From Adenanthera pavonina (taxonomy: Eukaryota; Streptophyta; Magnoliopsida; Fabales; Fabaceae): a stretch of DNA of 64,000 nucleotides. The first letter of the stretch is position 1. Every line of letters starts with the position of its first letter. Made by a program: the position numbers and the translations under genes. Positions 46,692-60,422 of the stretch are shown here, piece by piece. The notes beneath the pieces were generated by a model, which saw only the letters and a list, made by a program, of their open reading frames with translations, did no database searches and was not told the origin of the DNA. The stretch is taken from positions 17,454,827-17,518,826 of the forward strand of contig JAIVEN010000004.1 of NCBI GenBank assembly GCA_026686845.1, given 5' to 3'.

Positions 46692-48589
46692 TCATTCCTT
46701 TTTGGCCTTGAGCTTAATCCTTTTGCCATATGTTTTACTCGATTGCCCAGCAATTCCAGATTGTCCAGTTTGTCCAGCTTTCTTCTCCCCTTTTTTAGCA
46801 TCATCAAGAGTAGGTACAGAGGGAGGAGGCACTTGAGCCGTGGGAATGGCCTGAAGTGGAACTAGTACAAAGGGCAATGAAGTAGGTATTTGAGGAAGAT
46901 CTTCATCAAACCCTAAAGATAACTCTTGAGCTTCCTTTAGAATGTTGGCCAGCCTAGCCCATTGTTGCATGGTGAGTCCATGTCCAAAAGATGGAGGTTA
47001 GGGAGCTGTTGGGGGAAATGTCTTATCTACTCTCTGCTTTTGAGTTTGTACTTAAGCAGCATGTGCAACAGCAATAATATCAATATAGGGCATGATCCCT
47101 TTTTCCTTATTAAGAGAGGCTTAAACAATAAATGTTGCTATGAGATTTGCTACAAGCTTCTTTATTAGCTCTTTCTCTTGAGTCGAAAGAATTTATTCTT
47201 GAGCGGCTTCCTCTATCATTGGTTCATGAGAGCTCTCTATTTGAGTGGCTTTAGCTTCCTCCATACCATAACCTAAAGACAAATTAGGGCTAGTACTATT
47301 GCCAAAGCCTAAGAAGTGATAGCAGTAGCAGTAGTATTAGAAGGACCATCTTTAAAAGGACTCAGGACATATGGGGAGTCAGACTTATGAGGATAAGAGA
47401 AACCATGCTGAAGAAATGCTGATATAGTAGGAAGAGAGGTTTAAAGGTCATTATAGGTTCCAGCAACCACTTTGAGGTTTTTGGCCAAGTTAGTGATTTG
47501 GGCTTATAGGTTTACAAATTTTGCATTCTGTTCATCCCAAATACTCATCATCATCTCAGTTAGATAGTCACAAAGCTTGAATATGATATTAGGTCTTACT
47601 AAGGTGGATGGGATGAAGGGTTTAGGTAGTTGGGTAGGCTATGGTTCAGGTTGGGTGGATAGAGAAGTCTCAAAAGTAGCTTCTTATTGTTGTTGTAGCT
47701 CTCCCACATCATAAAACAGATCTATAGATTTACTAGCTCCCTTTCCAACCTATCTTCGCTTCTTTCTTTCTATACCCATTCTCATTATTTCTTCTCCTTT
47801 GAATTCCTTAATGGGCTTCCCTTTGCCTTTCTCTAAGTGTTAGATCTTGACATACTTTAAGAGCTTGGTAATAATTTAGGCATAGGGGTAGTTTAGAGTC
47901 TTTCTTCTGATCTCTAGCTTTGATCATCCTCTGAAAAATGATGTTTCTAAGGTTGAGCTCTTTTCTTTGGATTAATGATGTCATCATATAAGCTTCAGCT
48001 CTGGTAATCAGATTAAAATTGCCTCCCTTATTAAAGATGATCATGGACACTATGTAGTGCAGGACCCTTATTTGAACATTAAGATAAAAAAGCTTCACAT
48101 TTTTCTACTGAGGCATGTTCTCCCTTTTCCTAAAGAATGCATTCAGAATTATGCTCTCCTTGTAACTTAGATATTCTCGATCCTGTCTAAAAATCTCCAA
48201 AATGTCATTGAGGTTTTCATCAGTAAGCCATATATCCCTAGACCTAAGTGTTACTTGGTATTTCTTTTTCTTGTCATTGAACTTTACGGAGTGATTGCCT
48301 TCTTTGCAGTAAATTTCATTGTGAACTCTTCCAAAATGTCCTCAGAACTACAAAGAGGCTCTGTAGTCATTTGTAACTCGTCAGACTCTGTACTTTGCAT
48401 ATGAGCAGTATGGATAGGCTTCTTCGATTCAGTCTTTAATGATGTTTTCTACTTCTTCAAAGGTGTTCCCTTGCTTGATTCGACTTTTCTTTTCTAAGTG
48501 TCACCTTCTTTAAAGGCATACTGAGACTTAGTTAACCTTTTAGGCCTTCTTTGCTCTGCGCCAATGTTTATATTCTTCACTCTGGCCAT
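46692..48589 (-). pseudogene. Element E env-like ORF (heavily decayed)
   Basis: The ATG at 48589 opens MARVKN, like MTRVKN in B. The frames then give short pieces matching B: ESSKGTP, LIT-RAEAYMM with the IVSMIIFNKGG stretch (47808-48098), and the final 93 codons (46970-46692) ending in DDAKKGEKKAGQTG and a Lys-rich tail. Many stops and frameshifts separate them. The product is not made. It confirms that E and B share the three-gene layout. Confidence 0.75.
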
Positions 48590-49591
48590 TTCTACAAGGA
48601 ATTTACTTTAAGGAATGCTCTAGAGGTGTTTGTAGGGTTTTGTTTAGATTTAATTAGTGGAAAAATGTGTTTGACCAAAGGAATTTAAGAATGGTTGAGA
48701 GGAAATATGAGTTGCATCAATTGAAATAAGATGAGGGTTGCATCTGTTTAGCATATGACCCTTTGAGTTCTCTTTTGTAAATGTTCGATAGATGAATTTT
48801 AGGGGCCAAAATTCAAATTTCAAGCAGCTATGTTCCCCAAAAAACATAGAGAAACTATCTTAACTGACAAATTTTCAATCTTGAAATTTGGTTATCAGAG
48901 ACTTATTTCTCAAACAATATCTCAACATTTAGTTTTCAGCCTTAAAATATGATTGCTAGAGATTTAAACACACATAGAAGCTTTAACACATGAACTTTGT
49001 GTCCGTAAAGTTTGACTTTCAAAGTCTCAATGAAAAGTATGCAAACACATGATGTTTAACAAATAAATGTTGGGATTCAAAGTTCAAATTTCAAGACTTT
49101 GTAAAGAAGTGTCTGAAACACAAATATTAAATCACCGTAGTTTGAATGTTGTACACACACAAACATAGCATATATATATACCAATAATCAAAATTCATAC
49201 TTTAAGAAGATAATAGACAAATTTCGAGCAGGCTAAAACATATGCATAGCATATAAAGCACTAAAATTCGGTTGTTAAATGGTTAAAGTTCAGATTTGAA
49301 GCAGCTGAAGTCACTCAATATGATAGATAAAGCATGAAAGTTCATTTATTTGCAATTAAAATGTGACCGTTGAATAATAGAACTTACAAACAGATGCTAA
49401 AAATTCAAATTTCCATTTTTCTTTAGCAGATATTGCTTGTTTAAGTGTGCAATACTCTATTCTCCTAATCTCTTATCATATAAGCTCATGAGAAGTACAT
49501 ACAAACTAGTTTATAAACACTTCGATACTTAAGTTAGTATATGATTTAACAAGTTAACTTAAAAAAATAAAAAGATTAAAATAGACACTTG
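48590..49591 (-). other. Spacer between pol and env-like ORF of element E
   Basis: A 1.0-kb non-coding stretch with AAATTCAAATTT and GATGAATTTTAG motifs, equivalent to 13149-14145 of B. Confidence 0.55.
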
Positions 49592-51280
49592 TTACAACTC
49601 ATTTGGATTTACCATTAACAATTCTCTTCTTATGAAGTTGAATCTATCTTCAGCTAGAGGCTTGGTGAAGATGTCAGCTAGTTGATTTTCTGTTGGAATA
49701 TACTCCAAGACTACATCTCCTCTCTGAACATGATCTCTAATGAAGTGATATTTGATCTCTATATGCTTGGTTCTGGAGTACACTACTGGATTTTTTGTGA
49801 TATTGATAGCACTAAAGTTATCACACTTAATACGAACTTGATGTAAATTAACTGCAATGTCTTCCAATTGTTGCTTCATCCAAAGAATTTACGCACAGTA
49901 ACTTCCAATAGCAACATATTCAGCTTTAGCAATGGACAGAGCTATACTATTTTGCTTTTTATTGAACTATGATACCAAATATCCACCAAATAATTGGTAG
50001 GTTCCACTTGTGCTTTTTCAATCAGTAAGTTAGCATAAGTATATCCAAGCAACTTTTCTCCATATTGTTGTGGATATCATAAACCCATCTGAGAGGTCCC
50101 TTTGAGATATGTAAAGATCTTTTTATTGCTATTGCATGTTATTCCTTGGGACATGCTTGAAATCTTGCACACATGCACACACTGAACATTATATTTGGTT
50201 CGCTAGCTATCAGATATAATAGAGATCCTATCATTCCTCTGTATTTGGTGATGTCAAATGGCTTTCCCTCTTCATCCATATCAAGCTTTTGAAGTTCTCA
50301 TTGGGGTGCCAATTGTCTTTTCTTTTCCATCCCAAACTTCATGAGAAGCTCTTTCACATACTTTGTTTAACAGAGAAAGATTTCATCACTATATTGCTTG
50401 ATTTGTAGTTCTAGGTAGAATGTCAGTTCTTCTTATCATTGACATTTCAAATTCTCCCTATATCAACTTAGCAAAATCCTTGCACAAATTTTCATTAGTA
50501 GCATCATATATAATACCATCAATATAAATTTGAACAATAAGCAAATTTGAATTAACATTCTTAGTGAAAAGAGTGGTGTCTACTTTTCCTCGTGTGAACT
50601 CCTTTTCAGTTAAGAAGTTGCTTAGTCTTTCATACCAAGCTCTAGGTGGTTGCTTTAACTTGTATAATGCTTTCTTAAGTTTCTAGACATGATTGGCCTT
50701 TGTTGATTCCTCAAAACCTGGATGTTGTTCAAGATAAACTTCTTCCATGATATAGCCATTCAGAAAATCACTCTTTACATCCACTTAATATAACTTAATT
50801 TCTTTTATACAGGTATAGTCTAAAGAATTCTTATTGCTTCCAATCTTGCAACTGGAGCAAAAGTTTCCTCAAAACCTATACCTTCTTCCTGGTTATAAAC
50901 TTTAGCCACCAGCTGGCCTTGTTTCTAATGATTATTACAGATTCATCAAGTTTGTTTCTAAACACTCATTTGGTTCCAATAATCAGATGATCATTAGGCC
51001 TAAGTACTAAGTCTCAAACTTGATTCCTCTCAAATTGATTCAGATCTTGTTGTATGGCTATAATCCAATACTCATCTTTTAATGTATCTTCTATGCAATT
51101 AGGTTCAATTTGAGATGTGAATGCACAATGATTTACCTGATCCCTAAGCTACCTTCTTATTTTAACATTCTCTTGAACATCTCCAATCACTTGATCAATA
51201 GGATGACTTCTTTGATATCTCCAAGCTCTGGATAGTTCATGAGATATTTCTTTATTAACTTCTAGTTCATGATTTTTGTC
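49592..51280 (-). pseudogene. Element E reverse transcriptase and RNase H (decayed)
   Basis: RT survives only as pieces in three frames: DEYWIIAIQQDLNQFERNQV near 51090, RNKLDES near 50950, KELLMKFGMEKK near 50340, and YRGMIGSLLYL near 50230. The last 95 codons of RNase H (49879-49592) are open, with NFSAINITKNPVVYSRTKHIE and ENQLADIFTKPLAEDR. The YVDD catalytic box is disrupted. No activity is expected. Confidence 0.82.
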
Positions 51281-52200
51281 CTAAATATCTTCTTCTACAG
51301 TAGTAGATTCTAATATTTTTGGAGATTCAATTTTATCTTTCCCATACAGGTTCATCTTTTTAAAACTAGAAATTAGTTCATCCTTATCTAAGTCAAATTT
51401 AGAGAGAGTCTCATTTTTAATAAATATTATATGCATAGACTCTTCTATGGTTTTGGTTATTTTATTGAAATTTCTAAATGCTTTACTTCTACTAGAGTAG
51501 CCAAGAAATATACATTTATTTGACTTAGAGTCAAACTTACCCAGATTCTCCTTTATGTTGTTGTGGATGAAATATTTGTATCCAAGCACATGCAAATAAG
51601 ATAGGCTTGACTTCCTTCCTTTATAGAGCTCAGAAGGTGTCTTCCCCAAGATTGGTCTGATATATGCTCTGTTAATGATATATCTTGCTGTGTTTATAGC
51701 ATCAGCTCAGAAATATTGAGGAACCTCTTTTTCATTTATCATTACTCTTGCTATCTCTTCCAATGTTCTATTCTTCCTCTCCACCACGCCATTCAGCTGA
51801 GGTGTCCTTAGAGCTAAGAAATTATGATCAATTCCATGCTCTTTGCAGTACTCTAAGAAGCATGAGTTTTCAAATTCTCCTCATGATCAAACCTGATTGA
51901 CATAATAGAAATACCCTTCTCATTTTGTACTTTCTTGGCTAAAGTTACAACAAATTTCTCATGTTTAAAGGAAAGAAATAAAGTCCAAGTATATCTAGAA
52001 TAGTCATCCACAATTACTACACATATCCATATGTAGCAATGCTTTTAACTCTTGATGGACATACCAAATCCATATGTAGCAATTGGAGTGGTCTAGATGT
52101 GGAGATGACATTTTTATATTTGAAGGAGGACTTAGTTTGCTTCCCATTAAAACAAGCATCACATTCTTTATTCTTTTCAAATGATATCATAGGTAAACTA
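51281..52200 (-). pseudogene. Element E integrase (decayed)
   Basis: HMDLVCPSRVKS, then a stop-filled stretch, then FLEYCKEHGIDHNF, NGVVERKN (catalytic Glu) and INRAYIRPILGKTP. From 51649 to 51281 the C-terminal part is open for 122 codons with FLGYSSRSK. The second catalytic Asp region reads with stops. It matches B throughout. Confidence 0.82.
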
Positions 52201-52204
52201 GTAA

Positions 52205-52897
52205 CTATAGCTTATTTAGTTGATTCATATTAACATATGCTAATCTTCTATACCACAGCCAGCTCTCATTATCTTTACTAATTAAACACATAGAATCTAA
52301 GGTAGAAAGTTCATCTAAATCAATTGTATAATAATTACCTTCCCTTTGAGCTTTGAGTATAATCTTGTGATCACTTTTTCTGATGACCAAGTAGAATTTT
52401 GTCAGACAGCAACCAATTGCCTTTGTCATAGGTTTGACTCACACTTAGCAGGTTGTAGTTAAGGCCAATTATAAATAGCACTTCTTCTATGGATGTTTCA
52501 AGATTCTAGACTACGATGCCAATGCTAATCACTTTCCCATATTGGTCACCTTCAAAGGTCACTTTTTCTCCTTTCTTATCTTTGAGGATGATGAATTTCT
52601 CCTTATCTCCAGTCATATATCTTGAGCACACATTGTTCATATACCATTTGTTGCTCTTGCTAACTCTAAAATACACTAGCAAAACAAAATTTAGTTCTTT
52701 TTTTTTAGGTGCCCATATTTGATTAGATCCTTTCTTATTAGCTTCTCCCTTGGGCACTGAAATACCTTTGAGAACCCACTTTATTCCATTACCATTTTCT
52801 TCCTTCTTGTATAAACAAGAAGAGGATATATGACCCTTCTTGTTACATAAGTGACAAGTGGAGAGGGGGCTAGAAAAAAGAGATACAGGTCTGAAAC
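52205..52897 (-). pseudogene. Element E second gag knuckle, protease and gag-pre-integrase
   Basis: From 52897, directly after T3, the reading gives CHLCNKKGHISSSC (second gag zinc knuckle), then the protease as WYMNNVCSRYMTGD, where the catalytic Asp-Ser of B is Asn-Asn. A stop near 52506 and a frame change follow. 52429-52205 encodes the DELSTLDS and SWLWYRRLAYVNMNQL stretch of the gag-pre-integrase domain. Confidence 0.85.
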
Positions 52898-55800
52898 TGT
52901 AACACCTTATACTTAAGTCCATTTCTCATATATTAAACCCGAATTATGTCCATTATTGGATAATTAGAGACTTGATTATATAAAAATATCAAAACAGATT
53001 TTTCTAAAATTCTATGTAGTATTTATTGTATCATTTCCATTTTACCCGATGAACTTCAAAAATTCATAACTAATTCTAGAAAAATCATTTCATAGTGATT
53101 CAAGCCTCTAAAAATATATAAAAAGATTATATTCATGGGGAAAATATGAAACATAGCATTCTCTATACCAATGTTTACAATTTATTTCTCAAACTTTTAC
53201 TTTATACTTGGTAATTTTCTCTTTCCCAGGATTTTGGCCTTATATTTAAAAATTCATATCTCACTCTACCTTAAGCCAATTCATACATTCCTTATGTCAT
53301 TGGAAAGCCCTATGAGTCTGCTTTTTAGAAATAGTTTTCTTTATATTTATTCAACTTGTTCAGGGAATTACATCAACTTAAACTAATAGAGGTCAGAGCT
53401 CAACTTTAACTGGAACAATGTTAGGAAAATATGTATAACTCTTGTTATATAGCTCCAATTGTGCTCAAACCAGTGGCATATTAAAGCTAAGACATATAAA
53501 TTTCCATACATACAAACTAATAAATTTTTAGAGCTATGTATGATTTTATAGTCCCTTTTGAATTTTCCAACACCTATGTCCAAGACTTCCAGTTTTCAGT
53601 CTTCCCTTGTTCTAGATCCTAAATTTGAAAATTCATCATAAATTGTACAATTATCCAATTTAGGTGTTCTTTAACTCTATAGAAAGCTTGTTTCATCTAC
53701 TTTTTTATCATACCTAAAACTTATGTAGTATACCCTGTTCATATGAACAGTACCTTCATAATTCTCAGAGTATTCTAATTGAGCATTTCGAATCATAACT
53801 TAACAAAGTGAGCTTCATAGACATAATACATCATCATTCATTGTACTAAATTCATACATAATATTTCATAATGCTTTAATGATCATAATAGCATGGAGAT
53901 ACAGATTTAGTAACAAGCTCATAACTTCACATATCATTTCAAATAACCAGATCATAACTTGAAAACAACATTATGCTTCATCCTCTTTCTTCTTTCTCCT
54001 TGGCACTCTTGACCCCTTCTTACCACAGCTTGGGCCTAGTCATGATGATCATTTGAAAGGGTGAGATTCAAAGAATCTCGATAGTTATATCCAATTATGC
54101 ATTCACATCATCATAGTATTTTATAAAATCATCAATGAAAATCATACCTTCATATTATGCCATACAATTCCATAAAAATTTTGGCATAGTAACACTTTAT
54201 AAAATGGACATCCTAGGGTCATAAAACCCTTCAAACAACCAGCCAACAATACAAATATATCACAAAGCATTCAAACAACTGTATGGCATAGTCATATTAT
54301 CATGGAAACATAATATGATAACATTAAGCATAATAGGGAAAATAACTACTCAATAAACTTGCAAACCAATGGCATATTCTTGCATCTTGAAGCCTATACA
54401 TCACTTTTCATGGATTAATTTCTTCATGGAGTCATTTTCTCTCTCTAATCTCTCCCTAAGCAGAAAAATTTAGTGAGGAAATGGAGAGAAATACTTCAAG
54501 AGACATCATAAAACTCAAGTATGTACAAGAGGATAACCATAGAAATCTACCTTGAGAGTTGTAGGTCCAAACAAGTCCTTTAGCTTGGTCTTCTTTTCCC
54601 TTCTTTTCCTACACCTTCTTCTCTCTTTTCTTCACTAGTTCAAATGAAAGGAAGGCTGAAGATGATTAGTTATGTGGCTAACTAAGGTGATTAAGGGATA
54701 TAAGTCATAAACAACAACTTTAGTTACTTTAATGTTTAACTTGAGTTACTTTATTTTAATAAAGCTTTGGTAAAAATTCCCTTTGTGTCCCAATAAGCTA
54801 CAGCACGCCTTCTGTCTCATTCTTGGCCAAAAATTGCTTGAATAATTTTATGGATAAAAATACCCTTTACCAATTAAATTTACCCATACCGACTAAGTAT
54901 TTTTGCCAAAAGTGTCACTAAATTAGTATAGGATTACCCAAAAATTACTTTTGGTCCAAAATCACTATCTTGGTCCTAAATATATTTTATGAAGGTCCAT
55001 TCAATGTCCTTAAATTGGTACTACCTTTTTTCTGCAGTCTAAACTGACATTTATCAAGTAAAATATTAATACTAAACTTTAATTTCTCAACAAATATTAT
55101 TTGATCTTAATAAATTTTATATTATATTCCATTAGACTTAACTCATTGAGAGCATCATTTTTACTATAATTTTTCATATTTCCAAAAATACCCTTACTTG
55201 AGGTAAATTTATAATTGTTAAAACTTTTGGGTCATTAGCTGTAATTTTCCCCAAACTTCTTTTCATTCCCTCCCCACGTTAATTTCTTCATGGACTAAAT
55301 TAAAAATATTCTTAATTCTTAGAGCCAAAATATAATTTTTTTTATTTTTTGATTTAACCGGAAAAATGACCTCTTACCCTTCTTCACACTTAACAATATT
55401 TCTCTATTTTTTCCAATTTCTTGTGTATTTTATGATGTCAACTTTTTTATTTTTGGGCCTTAAATACATTATTCACATTTTATTTTTAATTTAACAAATA
55501 ACTATTTCACTCTTTAAGTCTGGTTAAAAATATAATTATCCATTCTTTCAGGTACTTTCTTGTAATTTTATCGAAAGACTAATTTTTATTATTTCTTTTT
55601 TACTATTCACATTAGCTTTCAAATTGGTCTATCTCTCAATCTAGACCTCCCAGCTACACAACACTTATACATTGCACTCAACTTAGAGCAGGCTTTCATT
55701 TAAATAGTATTTTCAGGGGTAAGTTATGGAAATTTTTGTTAAGGACCTTATGGAAAATTAATTCCAATTATGAACTAAACATAACTTCTTCTAAAAATTA

Positions 55801-55910
55801 AATGAGAAATTAATTCCTTCTAAGGTCCGATTACATATAGCCTTTTCGTCTCACTTCGTTTCTCATCTTTTATTCATTTTATAACATCTCGTAAAAATAG
55901 GGATATTATA
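52898..55910 (-). mobile_element. Solo LTR T3 (T family) in element E
   Basis: A 3013-bp block runs from TGTAACACCTTATAC to GGGATATTATA (last bases changed from the usual TTACA), flanked by perfect GAAAC (52893-52897 and 55911-55915). Internal blocks such as CATAACTAATTCTAGAAAAATCAT match T2 (36388) and T4 (58631). Removing it joins the two halves of the E gag. No coding region. Confidence 0.92.
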
Positions 55911-57513
55911 GAAACAATGCAAGTAATATCTTTCTTTTTTATTTTTGGGAGTTGGGAATGACTCTATGCTTTATGTTAACTCATTGTAGTTTGAATTCCC
56001 CTCAGCATACACAAAATTTCTTAGATAGAGATTTTGCTTCTAGTGTTTAAGCTTTTCTTTTACACTATAGGGGTCATATCCTAAACCTATCTTGCTTTTA
56101 CTCACTATTTGCTTACCAAGTAACACTTTCAACATATCTTGACCTCTAGTGAATCTAGTTAGAGTCTTATAGAAATAAGCATTCTTATCTCTTAGCTCAA
56201 TGCATGAGGTGCTGACAGAAGGAGTAGACGAAGAAGGTTGTGATGCAATGCAAGATACATGAGATTTATTTTCAAGTTTGTTTTTTTTTTTTTTAGATTG
56301 AGACAGCTGCTTGGAAACTTTAACAAACTCAGCATGTAAGTCATTAAATGTATCATGTAGTTCATTATAGGCCGGTTTAGAATCATTTACCATATAGTCA
56401 CTTTCATTGTCTTGGTTATGATTCTCTTCCTCTTCTGCAGTCTCTTGAGCCATTAAGCAAAGATTTGCAATTTTGTCATCTTTTGATGGATCATCTTCAT
56501 CTGAGCTATCTTCCCAGATAAATGATATGAAGGCTTTCTTGTTTTCCACTTTGTCTGCCTTTTTGTCTTTTCCTTATTTGTTAGCAAACTGAGGACACTC
56601 TTATTTGATGTGTCTAGGTTTCTTGCACTCATAATAGATGATAAAGTCTTTATTTTCTTTCTTACTGCTAGTGGTTCCATCCTTCTTCATGAATTTTCTG
56701 AATTTCTTCTTTCCGTACATCTTTCCAAATCTTCTCACCGGCATGGTAATTGATTCTTCGTCTAGCTCAACATCTTCAAAATCAGTATCATCTTCTGATT
56801 CTACCTTGAGAGTCAAACTTTTCTTTTTCTTGTCAGAAGAAGATTCTTTTAGAGCTTTCAGTTTTCTTTCATATTCTTCTAGGCTTCCATAGAGAGCTAT
56901 GATAGATGTCATTGATTTTCCTCTAGCTTCTTCTATGGCTGTAATCTTTGGTTGCTACTCAATGGGTAAAGCTTTGAGAATCTTTTTTACTTTCTCAGGT
57001 TGAGAATACTCCTTCCCAAGGATCCTCAGTTGATTCATGATAAGAGTGAACCTCTCTTGTAGATCCTTCATATATTCTCTTTCTTCCATTTTAAAGCTTT
57101 CATATTCACCAATATAAGTATCCAATTTGTCCTCCCTCACACCTTTGGTTCCTTCATGAGCAATCTCTAGAGTGTCCTACGTTCCCTTGGCTATGGAATA
57201 ATGAGAAACTCTGTAAAACTCATCTTGATTTAGAGTACTGACTAAGGAGTGTTTTGCCTTTAAGTTCAGTAGAACTCTTTCTTTATTTGTATCATTCCAC
57301 TCTTTTTCTGGCTTCTCTTTGTATGTGCCATCGTCCTATATCTTTATTGGCACAAAATCACCCTTTTTTTATGACTGAACAAATCTCTAGGTCTATGGAT
57401 TGAAGATATATATGCATTCTCATCTTCCATTATCCATAGCGTTCTCCATTGAAACTTGGAGGTCAGTTGATGTTGTTCCCTTCGGGTAGTATGTTTTCAC
57501 CAAAGCCAGCCAT
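55911..57513 (-). pseudogene. Element E gag, 5' part
   Basis: The ATG at 57513 opens MAGFGENILPEGNN, as in B and F. After early stops and a short frame change, three pieces in one frame follow (57140-56955, 56912-56601, 56549-56040). They hold the central gag domain, an acidic run, the decayed first zinc knuckle (YYECKKPRHIK, first Cys lost), a Lys-rich coiled-coil and the IGLGYDPYSVKEKL stretch. T3 interrupts it 130 bases further on. It would form the element particle. Confidence 0.87.
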
Positions 57514-57554
57514 GAACTCTATCGGATAGTGAAATTCTTTAGCTGGGAGTCCAA

Positions 57555-57566
57555 GCTCGGATACTA
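57555..57566 (-). other. Primer binding site of element E (degenerate)
   Basis: On the minus strand TAGTATCCGAGC lies two bases after the LTR end CCTAACA. It differs from TGGTATCAGAGC at two positions. Confidence 0.75.
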
Positions 57567-57568
57567 CT

Positions 57569-58463
57569 TGTTAGGAATATTAGCTTCCCAAGAGGGGATG
57601 AATTGAGAAATTTAAATTTTTTCTGCAAAAACACAATATAATAGTGAAAGCAAAAGTTTGAGGAAAAACAGAGTATAATGAAAATGAAGATATATATATA
57701 TATATATAAGATAAGATAAGAGAAGACTAAGTGATTTATTTTGGTTTGGTCAAATCTACTTGACCTACATCTAGTCCTCAAACCACCACTTGAGATTTTC
57801 TGCTATCAACAAGAATTCAATGGGCACTTTGCAATGCCACAATTCAATGCTTGTGCTCTATTCTAAGAACACTGAAAATCTCTCTCAACACTCTTACAAG
57901 TGTTTCCCCAATCCCTTTGTGGATCCCCTCACAAAGTTTTTTTTTCCAGATGAAGAAAAGATTTAATACAAAAGTGAATATTCTTTTAAATAGAGTATAT
58001 ATGAAAGTTATGGCATAATAAATGTGGTGTCTAGGTGAAAAAGCTTTGACTAAGAAATTTAGCAGAGTGTTTGCAATATCAGACTTCAAGTCATTACACA
58101 CAACTTCAAATGAAGTTTCATTTATAGATTAATGACTTAACTAGTTGTTAGACACAAGATCTAGCCCTTAGAGGCATTAACTAATGGTTACTTTGCAAAA
58201 ATAACTATTCACTAACTACACTAAATGCGTCTGACATACAAAAATTTGAATTTTAAGGCTTAACAGACGCAAAGACAAAAAATTTGTTCGTTATAATGTG
58301 ACATTCGAATTTTGAGTTTGCCAAAGATAACTCATATTAATTCATACGAATTTTCATATTGAAAGTGCGTTTGAAGAGTTTGAATAGTTATCTCAAGTTT
58401 TCGCATAACACTTTGAAATTCGAATTTCAGAAACTAAAATTCATCTATCAGAGGCATCTTTAA
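57569..58463 (-). mobile_element. 5' LTR of element E, part up to the T4 insertion
   Basis: It matches 44861 to about 45775 of the 3' LTR. It contains a (TA)9 tract at 57691-57708. It is interrupted at TTTAA (58459-58463); the remaining ~600 bp should lie beyond 64000. Confidence 0.87.
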
Positions 58464-60422
58464 TGTCATACCTAACTTTTTTATATTATTTCCCATGTAT
58501 AATAGCATATATGATACTAAGATGAGCTAATTTAGAAGTTTGAATTATTAAAAGATCAAATAAGAAAAATTCAAATATTTAAAATACTATTCATTTGGAA
58601 ACTTGATTTTCCAGGCTAAATTTTGGAAAATCATAACTAATTCCAAGAAAATCATATGAAGATAATTCAAGTCTATAAAAATAACTAAAAATATTTCCTA
58701 CGTGGAAAAATATAGAACTGAAATTTAACTGAACCAATTTATTCAGAAAATTCATCTAGTCTCTACTGTTCATTTGGTCAAAATTATATTTCCAGATTTT
58801 TTGACTTATCTTAAAAATTTCATAACAATTTGTATACTTATTCAAATCAAGTGATATTTGGATTTTTGGAAAGCTCTATATGCCTACTTTACAACATGTA
58901 CAATACTCATACAGAAAACTAAATCTTGAATAAACCATAATTATATAACTGATCAGTGCTCAGATTTGGACAGTTTTGCATACACCTTCTAAAAACTAAA
59001 TATATAACATATTTACATGATTCAAACTCTTCCAAAACATGTTCCTAACATCACAAGATCTCTAAAGGAACATTATCGCTGCAAGGCACAGTTTCATGAA
59101 AATACATAATTTTATACATAATTACAAGAAAACAAGCAAGCAAGGTGGCTATAAATCTAATCATTATTAATCTTCTCCTTATCTCTTGTCTTCTTGGTGG
59201 TCTTGTCATCACTTGAACCTATCACATTAATGCTTGGGGAGTGAGATTTGAGAAAATCTTGGTAGCTAGTTTATTTCATGCAAATATATCATTTAAATTT
59301 CACAAATATTTCACATACAATCACATAAACCATTAAAATATCATATTGTTAAGTAAAAATTTTGGCAAAGTTTTCCCTTAGAAAATGGACATCCCAAGGA
59401 ACAAAACCTCTAATTTTACAGCCAAAACTAGTCACAAATCAACACAAGAATAATATGGCAATAAGATATAATCATGGAAATAACAAAGAATAACATATTG
59501 TAATAAAATAAATCAAGCTACCTCTTATGTAATACTTTGCTTTTCCACTTGGAACCAAAGCTTCCACAAGCTTTCTTGAACTCCCACAAGTCCTAAAATA
59601 TCATTAAACATTCATTTAACCCACTGATTCAGGGAGCTATCTCACAAAGTGCCTAACAAACCCTAAAAATTCACTTAATTTATCTTAAACTTTCTCTTGA
59701 GTCCAACACTTGTTCTTAGCTAATTTGGACCCAAGGAATCCATTTTTAACATCAAAACAATGAAAATTCAACTCCCTCCCATCATATTAAACTGACCAAA
59801 ATCAGGGGTTTAGGATAAAGAATAGGAACTTTTAAAACTTGCTTCCAAACATACCAAATCTTGTTCCTTTCACTTAATCTCATACTTTCTCTTTAATTTA
59901 TGGCACAAAACCACTTTCTTTTCTAAATCCATATCAAAATTCAAACTAAACAGCAAGAGGGAAGGAGAAAAACTCAAAGAAACAACCTCAAACTACTTAA
60001 GAACTCAAAGGAAACCACAAAGAGATTACAAGAGGATTTTCTTACCGATATTCCTTGATTTTCTTCTCCCTTTTTCTTCCTCTTGTTCTCCATGGTTTCT
60101 CCTTCCTTTCTCACTATTTTCAGCTACTCTCCCTTCCTTTCTTTGCTGCCTCACACATCCAAGAGGAGGGAGTACTTATAAAATTGCCATCCAATCATAT
60201 TTTGCCATTTAATTTTCTTGATTCTTCTTGAAAATTCAAGTAAATGTGAGAAATTATTAAATAATGTTATTTCATCACATGCTGCTAGTTATGCACGAAA
60301 TTAAGGGCATTTTAGTCCAAAAATTTTAGATATTTACTTATATAGATATATTGTGGACCAATCTGGATAAATAAAGTTACTTTAGCAGTATATTTTACTA
60401 TTATTGTGACTCTAGTTTTAAC
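58464..60422 (-). mobile_element. Solo LTR T4 (T family), interrupted by element F
   Basis: It starts TGTCATACCTAACTTTTTTA, aligned with the T2 and T3 starts, and shares the CATAACTAATTCCAAGAAAATCAT, TGGACATCCCAAG and leader-like GAAAGGAGAAAC-type blocks with them. It is cut at 60422 by the LTR of F, before the family's expected end. The target duplication on the right must be outside the window. Confidence 0.8.

Larger units (their letters stand above)
44861..58463 (-). mobile_element. Sirevirus element E, minus strand, decayed, right LTR incomplete in window
   Basis: LTRs begin (plus reading) TGTTAGGAATAyTrGCTTCCCAAGAGG at 44861 and 57569. A minus-strand PBS lies at 57555-57566, gag from 57513, then protease, integrase, RT and RNase H remnants to 49592, an env-like remnant to 46692, and a PPT at 46385-46400. 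T3 splits gag near its second zinc knuckle and T4 interrupts the 5' LTR at 58463. It is related to B but has distinct LTRs. Confidence 0.9.
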
